Positions 1 through 7,836 are shown, counted from the first letter of the stretch. The stretch is DNA of 64,000 nt from Thiohalobacter thiocyanaticus (GCF_003932505.1 NZ_QZMU01000001.1:806001-870000); one strand, 5' to 3'. Notes: a model not told the origin generated them from the sequence alone. Numbers and translations: made by a program.

Positions 1-1
1 C

Positions 2-493
2 AGCGCCGGCGTGACCCTGCCGGAAAGCGCCTCGCTGAGCCTGTCACATGATCTCAACGACCGCTGGACCCTGCTGGCCGACTACACCTGGACCCGCTGG
101 GAGCGCTTCGACGAGCTGCGTATCGAGTTCGACTCCAATCAGCCCGACTCGGTCACGCCCGAGAACTGGTCCAACAGCAACCGCTATTCGGTTGGCGTGA
201 ATTACCGCCACAACAGTGCCTGGCTGCTGCGTGCCGGCATGGCGTTCGACGAGGAGCCCATTCCCGACGCCCAGGCCCGCACCCCGCGCATCCCGGGCAA
301 CGATCGCCGCTGGCTGGCCGTGGGCGCCTCCTACAGCCCCAGTCAGACGCTGCGGGTCGATGTCGGCTATGCCCACCTGTTCATCAAGGACACGGACATC
401 GATCACACCAGCGCCAGCGCCGGCACCATCACCGGCGAGTATGACAGCTCGGTGGATATCGTCAGCGCCCAGCTGGTGTGGAACTTCCGGTGA
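2..493 (+). CDS. OmpP1/FadL family outer-membrane transporter, C-terminal part (cut by window start)
   Basis: About 163 residues of the C-terminal end of a FadL-type beta-barrel. Alternating aromatic/hydrophobic strands are separated by polar turns (SNRYSVGVNYR, WLLRAGMAFDEEPIPD, RVDVGYAHLFIKD), and the chain ends in the strand VSAQLVWNFR with a near-terminal Phe, as expected for barrel assembly. The Asp/Pro-rich EEPIPDAQARTPRIPGNDR segment is typical of FadL. The family imports long-chain fatty acids and other hydrophobic compounds across the outer membrane. The reading frame is open to the left edge, so the true start lies outside the window. A second, complete FadL homologue lies at 22489-23907. 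The substrate cannot be told from sequence. Confidence 0.85.
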   Translation, partial: SAGVTLPESASLSLSHDLNDRWTLLADYTWTRWERFDELRIEFDSNQPDSVTPENWSNSNRYSVGVNYRHNSAWLLRAGMAFDEEPIPDAQARTPRIPGNDRRWLAVGASYSPSQTLRVDVGYAHLFIKDTDIDHTSASAGTITGEYDSSVDIVSAQLVWNFR

Positions 494-530
494 GTCGATA
501 GCGTCGCAGGACGGATGGAGGCGGCTGCAC

Positions 531-566
531 CGCAACCCATCGTCCCCGGCCGCCCGATGGGTTGCG
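531..566. repeat. Short palindromic repeat (12-bp stem, 12-nt loop)
   Basis: cgcaacccatcg (531-542) is the exact reverse complement of cgatgggttgcg (555-566). The stretch that follows (cttcactccacccatcctacg) resembles common dispersed gammaproteobacterial repeats. It lies just after the FadL stop and may help end or protect that transcript, but it has no T-run. Confidence 0.6.
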
Positions 567-594
567 CTTCACTCCACCCATCCTACGTAACAAA

Positions 595-618
595 AAAGCC
601 CTGCATCTGCAGGGCTTT
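595..618. terminator. Bidirectional rho-independent terminator between fadL and tusA
   Basis: aaagccctgca (595-605) and tgcagggcttt (608-618) form a perfect 11-bp inverted repeat around tc. There is an A-run on the left and a TTTATTTG tail on the right. It separates two convergent genes and can serve both strands. Confidence 0.85.
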
Positions 619-664
619 ATTTGTTGCCGTTGCCGGCAAAGAACTCGAACCGCTGTGAGTCGGC

Positions 665-895
665 TCAGGCCTTCTTGATCAGGAAGTGGTACTTGCCGCC
701 GTCTTCCTTGGACTCCATCAGCTCGTTGCCGGTCTGCTTGGCAAAGGCCTCGAAATCCTTAACCGAACCCGGGTCGGTGGCGATTATGTGCAGCACCTTG
801 CCGCTGCCCAGGCTGGCCAGCGCCTTCTTGGCACGCAGGATGGGCAGCGGGCAGTTCAGGCCGGATGCATCCAGTTCCTCGTCGAAATTTGCCAT
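665..895 (-). CDS. tusA: TusA/SirA family sulfur carrier protein
   Basis: 76 residues, the usual length of the TusA family. The conserved CPLPILRAKKAL motif is present with the sulfur-carrying cysteine at position 15, followed by the G-K-V and D-P-G-S-xxD-F segments of the IF3-like two-layer fold. TusA-like proteins carry persulfide sulfur in the cytoplasm, either for tRNA thiolation or, in sulfur oxidisers, between rhodaneses, DsrEFH and the rDsr or sHdr systems. The nearby rhodanese and sox genes favour a dissimilatory role, but this is inference. A GAGGAG ribosome-binding site lies about 10 bases before the ATG. Transcription would end at the shared terminator at 595-618. Confidence 0.9.
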   Translation of the reverse strand: MANFDEELDASGLNCPLPILRAKKALASLGSGKVLHIIATDPGSVKDFEAFAKQTGNELMESKEDGGKYHFLIKKA

Positions 896-1127
896 TTATG
901 AGTACTCCTCTGAATTACACACTTGTAAACGATGGTAAAACTGCAAAGATCTCAGGTCAGTGAAAATTACAGACTGACGGGTATCCGGTAATTTTGAAGT
1001 ACGCACTTATACGGTATGCGCCGCATAAACGCAAGTCCGGGGCGCTCGCCGTGAAGCCTGCGACAGAGGCATCAGGAGGCGTGGTCTCCGGGACTTAGCG
1101 GCACCCTAGCAGTCAGCCTGAAATGGC

Positions 1128-1481
1128 TCAAGCATAGGCTGCCTGCCGGTCGGGAGACACCACCGGATGGCCCGAGCGGACCCAGTCGATTATGCCGCCA
1201 CGCAGATTCACCAGCGCGGCCGGCACGCCCTGCTGGGCAAGGAAGTGACAGGCCTGCGCCGAACGCGCCCCGCTGCGACAGTAAAACACCAGGGTACGGT
1301 GCTCATTACGGAACTGATCGACCTGCAGGGGCAGCAGGTGCAGCGGCAGGGGCTCGCCACCGGCGATCATTCCCTGGGCCATTTCCTCGGGAGAGCGCAC
1401 ATCCACCAGACGTATGCCCTCTCCCTGCGCTTCCATCAATGCGGCCAGACCTTGAGCGTCTATTTCCTTGATGCCTTGCAT
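1128..1481 (-). CDS. Single-domain rhodanese-like sulfurtransferase
   Basis: 117 residues forming one rhodanese domain: LVDVRSPEEMAQG near residues 25-37, and the active-site loop CRSGAR at 68-73 with Cys68 as the predicted persulfide carrier. There is no signal peptide, so it should be cytoplasmic. Its six-residue loop is that of GlpE/PspE-type rhodaneses, which move sulfane sulfur from thiosulfate or persulfides to acceptors. It lies 232 bp upstream of tusA on the same strand, a common partnership in sulfur oxidisers. A strong AAGGAGG precedes the ATG by about ten bases. The upstream region is AT-rich and contains a perfect palindrome that may be an operator. Confidence 0.9.
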   Translation of the reverse strand: MQGIKEIDAQGLAALMEAQGEGIRLVDVRSPEEMAQGMIAGGEPLPLHLLPLQVDQFRNEHRTLVFYCRSGARSAQACHFLAQQGVPAALVNLRGGIIDWVRSGHPVVSPDRQAAYA

Positions 1482-1516
1482 GGGTATCGGCCCTCCTTAT
1501 ATATTAGTTAATCATG

Positions 1517-1529
1517 ATATTCTGAATAT
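1517..1529. promoter_or_regulatory. Candidate operator palindrome upstream of the rhodanese gene
   Basis: atattctgaatat is a perfect inverted repeat (ATATTC-N-GAATAT) in an AT-rich block 36 bp upstream of the rhodanese ATG, where its promoter should be. TA-rich palindromes of this kind are bound by ArsR-type regulators such as BigR/SqrR that control sulfide-responsive rhodanese genes. That link is inference; no such regulator gene is seen in the window. Confidence 0.35.
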
Positions 1530-1561
1530 ATTGCCAACTCTGCCGCAAGGCCGCAAGCTTG

Positions 1562-1848
1562 GTGGTCCTTCAAGGTGATATTTACGGATTCAGCGCAGCT
1601 GTGGTGTTTCGCCGCAAGGCGCGGTGCGCAGGCAATGGTTATTCCCTTGTCAAGCACCGCAACGCCGCGGCGGGACACCACAGCTGCGCCCGAAGGGTTG
1701 GCCTGTCAGCGTCCATGGCGGCGTTGCGCCTCTTGGAAAGGACTATGGCCATTCCCTGCAAGGCGCGCCTCGCCTCAAGGCGCCTACTGTTGGTGCCCTG
1801 AACGCTGACAGGCCAACTGAATCTGTAAATATCACCTTGAAGGACCAC
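1562..1848. mobile_element. 287-bp MITE-like element with nested palindromes (element 1)
   Basis: Terminal inverted repeats of 32 bp (1562-1593 and 1817-1848) match at 31 of 32 positions. Inside are two further long inverted repeats. One spans 1593-1689, with arms beginning gcgcagctgtggtg. The other spans 1698-1816, with perfect 15-bp arms ttggcctgtcagcgt / acgctgacaggccaa. Each inner hairpin carries a version of a core resembling GGCGTTGCGG..GCTTG..CAAGGG..CCATTCCC. No transposase or convincing ORF is present, and I see no clear target-site duplication. It fills most of the 425-bp gap between the divergent rhodanese and bepA genes, ending 58 bp before bepA. Element 2 at 56167-56447 has the same plan. 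Confidence 0.8.
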
Positions 1849-1906
1849 TAGCCGCGAACACCAGCCCGTTTCCGGTGTCACAGTAAGGGATACCACTCCC
1901 GGACCC

Positions 1907-3361
1907 ATGATGTTGATGTTGCGAAATCTGCTCGGCCTGTCCCTACTGGCCCTGACCAGCGTACCCTCCCCCGCCCTGGCGGACGCCCCCCTGCAACTGC
2001 CCGAGATCGGCGATCCGGCCAGCCAGGCGGTCAGCCCGCAGCAGGAACAGGAACTGGGGGAAGCCTTCTACCGGCGGCTGCGCCAGACGGTGGAGTTCGT
2101 CGACGACCCGGAGATCGTCAACTATCTGCGTGGCCTGGGCAACCATCTGGCCGCCAGCAGCAGCGAACCCGAACGCGGCTTTACCTTCTTTATCGTCAAG
2201 GAAAATTCCATCAACGCCTTTGCCGCCCCCGGGGGCTACATCGGCGCCCACAGCGGCCTGATCCTGGCCGCGCAGCGCGAAAGCGAACTGGCTGCGGTCA
2301 TGGCCCACGAAATCGCCCACGTCACCCAGCGTCATCTGGCCCGGGCCTACGACAGCGCCAGCCGCATGAACCTGCCCACCGCGGCCGCCATCCTGGCATC
2401 CATCCTGATTGCCTCCCAGAACAGCGAGGCCGGTCAGGCGGCCCTGATGAGCGTGCAGGCCGGCAGCATCCAGCGCCAGATCAACTTTACCCGCAGCAAT
2501 GAGAAGGAAGCCGACCGCATCGGCATGCAGACCCTGCGCGATGCCGACTTCGATCCCGCAGGCATGCCGGACTTCTTCGACCGGCTGCAGCAGCAGAGCC
2601 GTTATTACGGGACACCACCGCCCTTCCTCAGCACCCACCCGGTCACCAGCGACCGCATCTCCGACGCCATGTCACGCATCGACCAGATGGCGAAGGAGGC
2701 ACCGGTGCAGGAGTCGCTCAATTTTTATCTGGTACGCGCCAAGCTGCGGGCGGCCAGCCTGGAACCGCAGGAGGCGGTGAACTATTTTCAGAAGATGGAC
2801 GACGACCGGGTGCCGGCCGCGGCGCGCGACTACGGTCTGGCCCAGGCCTACATCGGGGCCGGACAGACCGAACGCGCCCTGCCGCTGCTGCGCAGGCTGC
2901 ACGAGGCCGACCCTGACCGCATCGCCTTCCGGATCGCCCTGGCCGAGGCCCTCAGCCGTCAGGGTGAAACCGGGCGCGCCCTGAAAACCTACGAGGCGGC
3001 CCTGGCCCTGTATCCCGGTAATCCGGTGATCAGTCATTACTATGCCCAGGCGCTGGTCCATGCCGGGGAACACCAGCAGGCCTACGATCTGCTCTCCCGC
3101 CAGCTGCGCCAGCAGCCACAGACGACCGATCCCGAGCTGTACCGGCTGCTGGCCAAGGCCGCCAGCGGGCTGGACCGCCCCGCCGAGGCCTACGAGGCGA
3201 TGGGGGAATACTACTACCGCAACGGCCAGACCCATGCCGCCATCGAGCAGTACGAGCTGGCACTGCAGCAGAAGCCGGAGGATTTCTATGCCAGCTCGCG
3301 GCTCGAGGCCCGGCTGGCCCGGCTCAAGCGCGAGGCGCTGGCCGAGCGGGAGCAGGACTAG
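1907..3361 (+). CDS. bepA: M48 family zinc metalloprotease / chaperone, BepA-like
   Basis: 484 residues, close to E. coli BepA (487). A signal peptide covers roughly residues 1-26 (cleavage near ALA-DA). The M48 protease domain has the zinc motif HEIAH at 134-138 and the third ligand Glu201 in NEKEADRIG. STHPVTSDR at about 242-250 contains the His equivalent to the switch histidine of BepA. The C-terminal half is TPR repeats (about 260-475). BepA is periplasmic; it helps LptD and other outer-membrane proteins assemble and degrades stalled ones. The start is uncertain because ATG triplets at 1907, 1910 and 1916 are all possible and no strong ribosome-binding site is seen. Element 1 lies immediately upstream. 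Confidence 0.92.
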   Translation: MMLMLRNLLGLSLLALTSVPSPALADAPLQLPEIGDPASQAVSPQQEQELGEAFYRRLRQTVEFVDDPEIVNYLRGLGNHLAASSSEPERGFTFFIVKENSINAFAAPGGYIGAHSGLILAAQRESELAAVMAHEIAHVTQRHLARAYDSASRMNLPTAAAILASILIASQNSEAGQAALMSVQAGSIQRQINFTRSNEKEADRIGMQTLRDADFDPAGMPDFFDRLQQQSRYYGTPPPFLSTHPVTSDRISDAMSRIDQMAKEAPVQESLNFYLVRAKLRAASLEPQEAVNYFQKMDDDRVPAAARDYGLAQAYIGAGQTERALPLLRRLHEADPDRIAFRIALAEALSRQGETGRALKTYEAALALYPGNPVISHYYAQALVHAGEHQQAYDLLSRQLRQQPQTTDPELYRLLAKAASGLDRPAEAYEAMGEYYYRNGQTHAAIEQYELALQQKPEDFYASSRLEARLARLKREALAEREQD

Positions 3362-3604
3362 GGCCTGTTGGCCCCGGGCGTTCAGGCCGCGTTCAGCCGC
3401 CAGGTGCCAATATCCTAACCAGGACATAAGGTGTGGAATATTTCCATGCGTACACCCGTCCTATGTGGGTACGCAGGTCATGCGTAAACGCGAGTGCTGA
3501 CCTTTGCCGCCGGCTGGATCTGTACTTCCGGACTGCGGCGCGAGACTGAGGAGGAGGGGCCCTTGTCAGCCGACATCCGATTGACACAATTGACGGCATC
3601 GGCT

Positions 3605-3633
3605 TTGACTCTGTATTTTCATGGGTCTATATT
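3605..3633 (+). promoter_or_regulatory. Predicted sigma-70 promoter of the soxXYZA operon
   Basis: TTGACT (3605-3610) and TATATT (3628-3633) are separated by exactly 17 bases, giving a strong housekeeping-type promoter and a leader of about 100 nt before soxX. The rest of the 379-bp gap (3362-3740) holds no convincing gene. It contains a loose inverted repeat around gcgtacacccg / gtgggtacgc (about 3448-3474). Confidence 0.6.
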
Positions 3634-3740
3634 CGACCATCAGGTATTGCACCATCCCCGGACCCAGCGGCCGCACTACGCTGGCGCCCTGACGATACAT
3701 GACATCTACTCACAACACCCACACCACTGAGGAGGCACAG

Positions 3741-4115
3741 ATGCGGCAAGGCAAAAGCATCATAACGTCCGCCGCTTCCGTTGCGATCTTGCTCGGAAGT
3801 ATGTCACTGGCACCGATCGGAAGCGTATCCGCCGAGGAGGCTTCGGTCATCGAACAAGGCAAGCAGATTGCCTTTGACCGCAAGAAGGGCAACTGTCTTG
3901 CCTGCCACCAGGTCGAGGGCGGCGACCTCGCCGGCAACATCGGCCCGCCCCTGATCGCCATGAAGGCGCGGTTCCCCGACAAGTCCAAGCTTCGCGCCCA
4001 GATCTGGGATTCCACCAAGATGAACCCCAACTCGATGATGCCTCCCTTCGGACGCCATGACATCCTGTCCGAGGACGAAATCGACAAGGTGGTTGAATTC
4101 ATTTATACGCTTTAA
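3741..4115 (+). CDS. soxX: SoxX, monoheme cytochrome c subunit of SoxXA
   Basis: 124 residues. A signal peptide (cleavage near VSA-EE, about residue 31) precedes a small class I cytochrome c domain with heme motif CLACH at 52-56 and axial Met100 in MMPPFG. SoxX forms a heterodimer with SoxA that oxidatively couples thiosulfate to the SoxY cysteine in the periplasm. The start is set by a clear GAGGAGG site 6 bases before the ATG at 3741; an upstream in-frame ATG at 3699 has no ribosome-binding site and would spoil the signal peptide. First gene of soxXYZA; soxY follows after 29 bp. Confidence 0.95.
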   Translation: MRQGKSIITSAASVAILLGSMSLAPIGSVSAEEASVIEQGKQIAFDRKKGNCLACHQVEGGDLAGNIGPPLIAMKARFPDKSKLRAQIWDSTKMNPNSMMPPFGRHDILSEDEIDKVVEFIYTL

Positions 4116-4144
4116 CAGGATACAGTCCAGTTAGGAGAAACGTC

Positions 4145-4618
4145 GTGACGAACATGAAACGCAGAACCCTACTCAAAGGCTCACTGGCCGCGGGCGCCGT
4201 CGGCGTTGCCGTCGGCAGCGGGCTGCTTGCCCCGCGCACCGTCCTGGCCGCCTGGCCCAAGGAGGCCTTCGAGGCCAACTCCGTTGACTCCGCCCTGAAC
4301 TCGCTGATGGGCCAGAGCCAGCTCGAAGGCAGTGACAAGATTGAGATCAAGGCCCCCGACATCGCCGAGAACGGCGCCGTGGTCCCGGTCTCCGTCGAGA
4401 CCTCCATCGACGATGTCGAGAGCATCAGCATCGTCGCGGAAAAGAACAACACCCCGCTGACCTCTGCCTATGTAATGAGCCCCCGCGCCGAAGGCTTCGT
4501 GGCCACCCGCATCAAGATGAGCGAGACTTCCAGCGTCATCGCCGTGGTCAAGGCAGGCGGCTCGCTCTACAGCACCGGCAAGGAAGTCAAGGTCACCATC
4601 GGTGGTTGCGGCGGCTAA
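4145..4618 (+). CDS. soxY: SoxY, sulfur-carrier subunit of SoxYZ
   Basis: 157 residues. A twin-arginine signal (MKRRTLLKG, then a hydrophobic run ending VLAAW) exports the folded protein, probably together with SoxZ. The C-terminus is the swinging arm GGCGG with Cys155, which carries the thiosulfate/sulfane intermediates through the Sox cycle. The start is given as GTG at 4145, six bases after AGGAGA; the ATG at 4154 is the alternative and would lose three residues. It sits between soxX and soxZ in the usual order. Confidence 0.95.
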   Translation: MTNMKRRTLLKGSLAAGAVGVAVGSGLLAPRTVLAAWPKEAFEANSVDSALNSLMGQSQLEGSDKIEIKAPDIAENGAVVPVSVETSIDDVESISIVAEKNNTPLTSAYVMSPRAEGFVATRIKMSETSSVIAVVKAGGSLYSTGKEVKVTIGGCGG

Positions 4619-4668
4619 GGCTGCCAACCACACCAGCGGATATATTTCAGTAGACGAGGTTTAATACA

Positions 4669-4983
4669 ATGGCAAACACGATCAAGATTCGCGCCAGGGT
4701 TTCCGGCGACACCACCACGGTGAAGGCACTGATCAGCCACCCGATGGAAACCGGCCTGCGCAAGAACAGCAAGACGGGCGAGAAGATTCCGGCGCATTTC
4801 ATCCAGGAGGTTGTCTGCGAACACAAGGGCGACGCCGTTCTGACCGCACAGTGGGGCCCGGCAATTTCCAAGAACCCTTACCTCTCCTTCCGGTTCAAGG
4901 GCGCCGCGAAAGGCGACACCCTGACCCTGCGCTGGGTCGACAACAAGGGTGAAAGCGACTCCATCGAAACCCAAATCGCATAA
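4669..4983 (+). CDS. soxZ: SoxZ, sulfur-oxidation partner of SoxY
   Basis: 104 residues, full family length. It is an immunoglobulin-like beta sandwich with the conserved stretches KALISHPMETGLRK and PAHFIQEV, and FRFKG near the end. It has no export signal of its own, consistent with hitch-hiking through Tat with SoxY. It forms the SoxYZ carrier on which thiosulfate is oxidised. It lies 50 bp after soxY. A strong hairpin in the following gap separates it from soxA. Confidence 0.95.
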   Translation: MANTIKIRARVSGDTTTVKALISHPMETGLRKNSKTGEKIPAHFIQEVVCEHKGDAVLTAQWGPAISKNPYLSFRFKGAAKGDTLTLRWVDNKGESDSIETQIA

Positions 4984-4989
4984 GACGAA

Positions 4990-5014
4990 GGGACCGCGCC
5001 GTCGGCGCGGTCCC
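4990..5014 (+). promoter_or_regulatory. Intercistronic hairpin between soxZ and soxA
   Basis: gggaccgcgcc (4990-5000) and ggcgcggtccc (5004-5014) form a perfect 11-bp GC-rich stem with a 3-nt loop. No T-run follows, so it is more likely an mRNA-stabilising or partial attenuation structure than a full terminator. It would allow soxXYZ and soxA to differ in dosage. Confidence 0.6.
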
Positions 5015-5041
5015 GACAGACAACCGAAGGAGGCAGCATCA

Positions 5042-5878
5042 ATGAGAAAAATCCTAGCAGCGGTTGCCGCAGCAGGCATGGTGGCGGCGTTACCCCAGGC
5101 AGCCAACGCCACCCCCCAGGAAGACCTGAAGGAATTCCGCGCCTATTTTGACAAGCGGTTCCCGAACGTACCCTTTGACGATTACGTGAACGGCGTCTAC
5201 TCCATCGATCAGGCTTCCCGCGAGCAGTGGGAATCCATCGAGGATTTCCCGCCCTACGAGATCGATATCTCCGCGGGCAAGGAGATGTTCAATACCCCGT
5301 TCAAGAACGGCAAGACCTACGCCAGCTGTTTCGAGAACGACGGCAAGGGCGTCCGCCAGAACTATCCCTACTTCGATACCAAGACCGGCGAGGTCGTCAC
5401 TCTGGAAGGCGCGATCAACGCCTGTCGGGTGAAGAACGGCGAGGAACCACTGGGCTGGAAGAAGGGCAAGATCGCGCAGATCTCCGCCTACATGGCCTAT
5501 ACCTCGCGCGGCAACGAGATCAACATCGAGGTTCCCAACGATGAACGCGCCCAGGAGGCCTACGAGCGCGGCAAGGCGCATTTCTACGCCAAACGCGGTC
5601 AGCTCAACATGGCCTGCGCCGATTGCCACGTCTACAACGCCGGCAACAAGGTCCGCGCCGATCTGCTGAGTCCGGCGCTGGGTCATGTGACCCACTTCCC
5701 GGTGTACCGCTCCAAGTGGGGCGAGCTCGGCACCCTGCATCGTCGCTATGGCGGCTGCAACAAGCAGGTCCGTGCCAAGCCCTTCCCGGCCCAGAGCGAC
5801 GAGTACAAGGCCCTGGAATACTTCCACACCTACATGAGCAACGGTCTGGAAGTCAATGGTCCCGGTGCCCGCAAGTAA
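5042..5878 (+). CDS. soxA: SoxA, catalytic cytochrome c subunit of SoxXA (monoheme type)
   Basis: 278 residues with a Sec signal peptide (cleavage near ANA-TP, residue 23). Only one heme motif is present, CADCH at 192-196, with the persulfurated axial cysteine Cys239 in RYGGCNK. The N-terminal cytochrome fold keeps Cys96 and Cys128, probably as a disulfide, but lacks a CxxCH. The protein therefore belongs to the single-heme SoxA group rather than the diheme form. It acts with SoxX to attach thiosulfate to SoxYZ. The ATG at 5042 follows an AAGGAGG site. A strong terminator at 5904-5933 ends the operon before soxB. Confidence 0.95.
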   Translation: MRKILAAVAAAGMVAALPQAANATPQEDLKEFRAYFDKRFPNVPFDDYVNGVYSIDQASREQWESIEDFPPYEIDISAGKEMFNTPFKNGKTYASCFENDGKGVRQNYPYFDTKTGEVVTLEGAINACRVKNGEEPLGWKKGKIAQISAYMAYTSRGNEINIEVPNDERAQEAYERGKAHFYAKRGQLNMACADCHVYNAGNKVRADLLSPALGHVTHFPVYRSKWGELGTLHRRYGGCNKQVRAKPFPAQSDEYKALEYFHTYMSNGLEVNGPGARK

Positions 5879-5903
5879 GCTGACAACCTGATCAGCCAAT
5901 CAG

Positions 5904-5933
5904 CCCGGTTTGGTTCGCCAGACCGGGTTTTTT
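5904..5933 (+). terminator. Rho-independent terminator after soxA
   Basis: CCCGGTTTGG and CCAGACCGGG pair (with one G-T wobble) around a TTCG tetraloop, followed directly by six T residues. It separates the soxXYZA transcript from soxB, which therefore needs its own promoter in 5934-6072. Confidence 0.9.
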
Positions 5934-6072
5934 GTTTAAAATTGAACCATTCGACGGAATAAGCCGCCGTCCGGGTACGTCTCTTCTGGAGCGCCTGCCT
6001 CGGGTCGGGCGACAAACAGCATACCTGCCTCGCGCCGGTTCAATCCTTCCACCTGTACATTGGAGGTTATCG

Positions 6073-7836
6073 ATGAGTCTGTCACGCCGTGAGTTCCTGC
6101 AAATGCTCGCCATCGCCGGCATGTCGGGAATCCATCTGTCCGGCTGCGAATCCGGATCGTCCACCCAGAAGCAGCCCGGGGGCGTGAAACCGAATGCGGC
6201 ATCCAGCAACCTGTACGATATCCCTGTTTTCGGTAATGTTTCCGTGATGCACTACACGGACTGCCATGCCCAGCTGCTGCCGGTCTACTTCCGCGAGCCC
6301 AGCATCAATCTCGGCATCGCCGACATGCGCGGCCGGCCGCCGCACCTGGTCGGAGAACACTTTCTGGAATACTACGGCATCAAGCCCGGCTCGCGCGAGG
6401 CACATGCCTTCACCTATCTGAATTTCGAGGAAGCCGCCCGCACCTTCGGCAAGGTCGGCGGCTTCGCGCACCTGTCCACCCTGGTCAAGCAGATGCGCGC
6501 CCAGCGCCCCGGCTCTCTGCTGCTCGATGGCGGCGACACCTGGCAGGGTTCGGCCACCTCGCTGTGGACCAATGCCCAGGACATGGTCGATGCCCAGCTG
6601 CTGCTCGGCGTGGACGTCATGACCGCGCACTGGGAGATGACCTACGGCGCCGAACGCGTGCTCGAGATCCTGGAAAACGACCTCAAGGACAAGGTCGATT
6701 TCGTCGCGCAGAACGTGGTCGACCGGGACTGGGGCGACCCGATCTTCAAGCCTTACGTGATCCGCGAGATCAACGGCGTGCCGACTGCCATCATCGGCCA
6801 GGCCTTCCCCTACACCCCGATCGCCAACCCCGGCTACATGATCCCCGACTGGAGCTTCGGCATCCGCGACGAGCGTATGCAGCAGATGGTCGACCAAGCC
6901 CGCGGCGAAGGCGCCCAGGTCGTGATCGTGCTGTCGCACAACGGCATGGACGTGGATATCAAGATGGCCTCCCAGGTCAGCGGCATCGATGCCATCATGG
7001 GCGGCCACACCCACGACGCCATCCCGCAGCCGGTGGTGATCAGCAACAGCGGCGGCAAGACCCTGGTCACCAACGCCGGCTCCAACAGCAAGTTCCTGGG
7101 CGTGCTGGACCTGGATGTGAAGAACGGCAAGGTACGCGACTACCGCTATCACCTGCTGCCGGTGTTCTCCAACCTGCTCGAGGCCGATGCCGACATGAGC
7201 GCCCATATCGAATCGGTGCGCGCGCCCTACAAGGAGAAGCTGGAAGAGGAACTGGCGGTGACCGACAGCCTGCTGTACCGGCGCGGCAACTTCAATGGCA
7301 CCTTCGACCAGCTGATCTGCGATGCCATGATCGAGGAGATGGGGGCGGAGATCGCCTTCTCGCCCGGCTTCCGCTGGGGCACCAGCCTGCTGCCCGGCCA
7401 GCCCATCACCTTCGAGGACCTGATGACGCAGACCGCGCTTACCTATCCCTCGACCACCCTGAACAACATGACCGGCGAGCGGATCAAGGTCATCCTGGAG
7501 GACATCGCCGACAACATCTACAACAAGGACCCCTACTACCAGCAGGGCGGCGACATGGTTCGCGTGGGCGGCCTCAGGTACGCGATCGACCCGACCGCCG
7601 GCATCGGCAACCGCATCTCCGACATGGAGCTCAACGGCAAGCCGATCGACCCGGACAAGGAGTATGTGGTGGCCGGCTGGGCCAATGTCAACGAGCCGCT
7701 CGACACCCGTCCGATCTGGGATGTGGTCGCCAGCTACCTGCGTAACCAGAAGACGGTCAACGTCACCGAGCTGAACACGCCGAAGCTGAAGAACGTGGCC
7801 GGCAATCCCGGTCTGGCGAAGAGCTTCCAGCAGTAG
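6073..7836 (+). CDS. soxB: SoxB, thiosulfohydrolase
   Basis: 587 residues. It is a metallophosphoesterase/5'-nucleotidase-like protein that removes sulfate from SoxY-bound S-sulfonate, using a dimanganese centre. Metal-site segments visible are HYTDCHAQ (60-67), LDGGDTWQG (151-159), TAHWEMTYG (184-192), SHNGMD and GGHTHD. The N-terminus is a Tat signal (SRREFLQ, 4-10) whose hydrophobic stretch ends in LSGC (22-25). That matches a lipobox, so Cys25 could be lipidated and anchor the enzyme. The start at 6073 follows GGAGG by six bases; upstream in-frame codons run into the soxA terminator. Soluble processing without lipidation remains possible. Confidence 0.96.
   Translation: MSLSRREFLQMLAIAGMSGIHLSGCESGSSTQKQPGGVKPNAASSNLYDIPVFGNVSVMHYTDCHAQLLPVYFREPSINLGIADMRGRPPHLVGEHFLEYYGIKPGSREAHAFTYLNFEEAARTFGKVGGFAHLSTLVKQMRAQRPGSLLLDGGDTWQGSATSLWTNAQDMVDAQLLLGVDVMTAHWEMTYGAERVLEILENDLKDKVDFVAQNVVDRDWGDPIFKPYVIREINGVPTAIIGQAFPYTPIANPGYMIPDWSFGIRDERMQQMVDQARGEGAQVVIVLSHNGMDVDIKMASQVSGIDAIMGGHTHDAIPQPVVISNSGGKTLVTNAGSNSKFLGVLDLDVKNGKVRDYRYHLLPVFSNLLEADADMSAHIESVRAPYKEKLEEELAVTDSLLYRRGNFNGTFDQLICDAMIEEMGAEIAFSPGFRWGTSLLPGQPITFEDLMTQTALTYPSTTLNNMTGERIKVILEDIADNIYNKDPYYQQGGDMVRVGGLRYAIDPTAGIGNRISDMELNGKPIDPDKEYVVAGWANVNEPLDTRPIWDVVASYLRNQKTVNVTELNTPKLKNVAGNPGLAKSFQQ

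Noticed and set aside
1549..1860. Target-site duplication around element 1
   Set aside because: The flanks cttg and tagc do not match convincingly, so exact insertion boundaries are left open.
1559..1908. Several short open frames inside the 287-bp element
   Set aside because: They translate the palindromic arms, overlap on both strands and have no ribosome-binding site or family match.
3494..3730. 78-codon open frame before soxX
   Set aside because: It covers the predicted sox promoter and leader and has no convincing ribosome-binding site or similarity.
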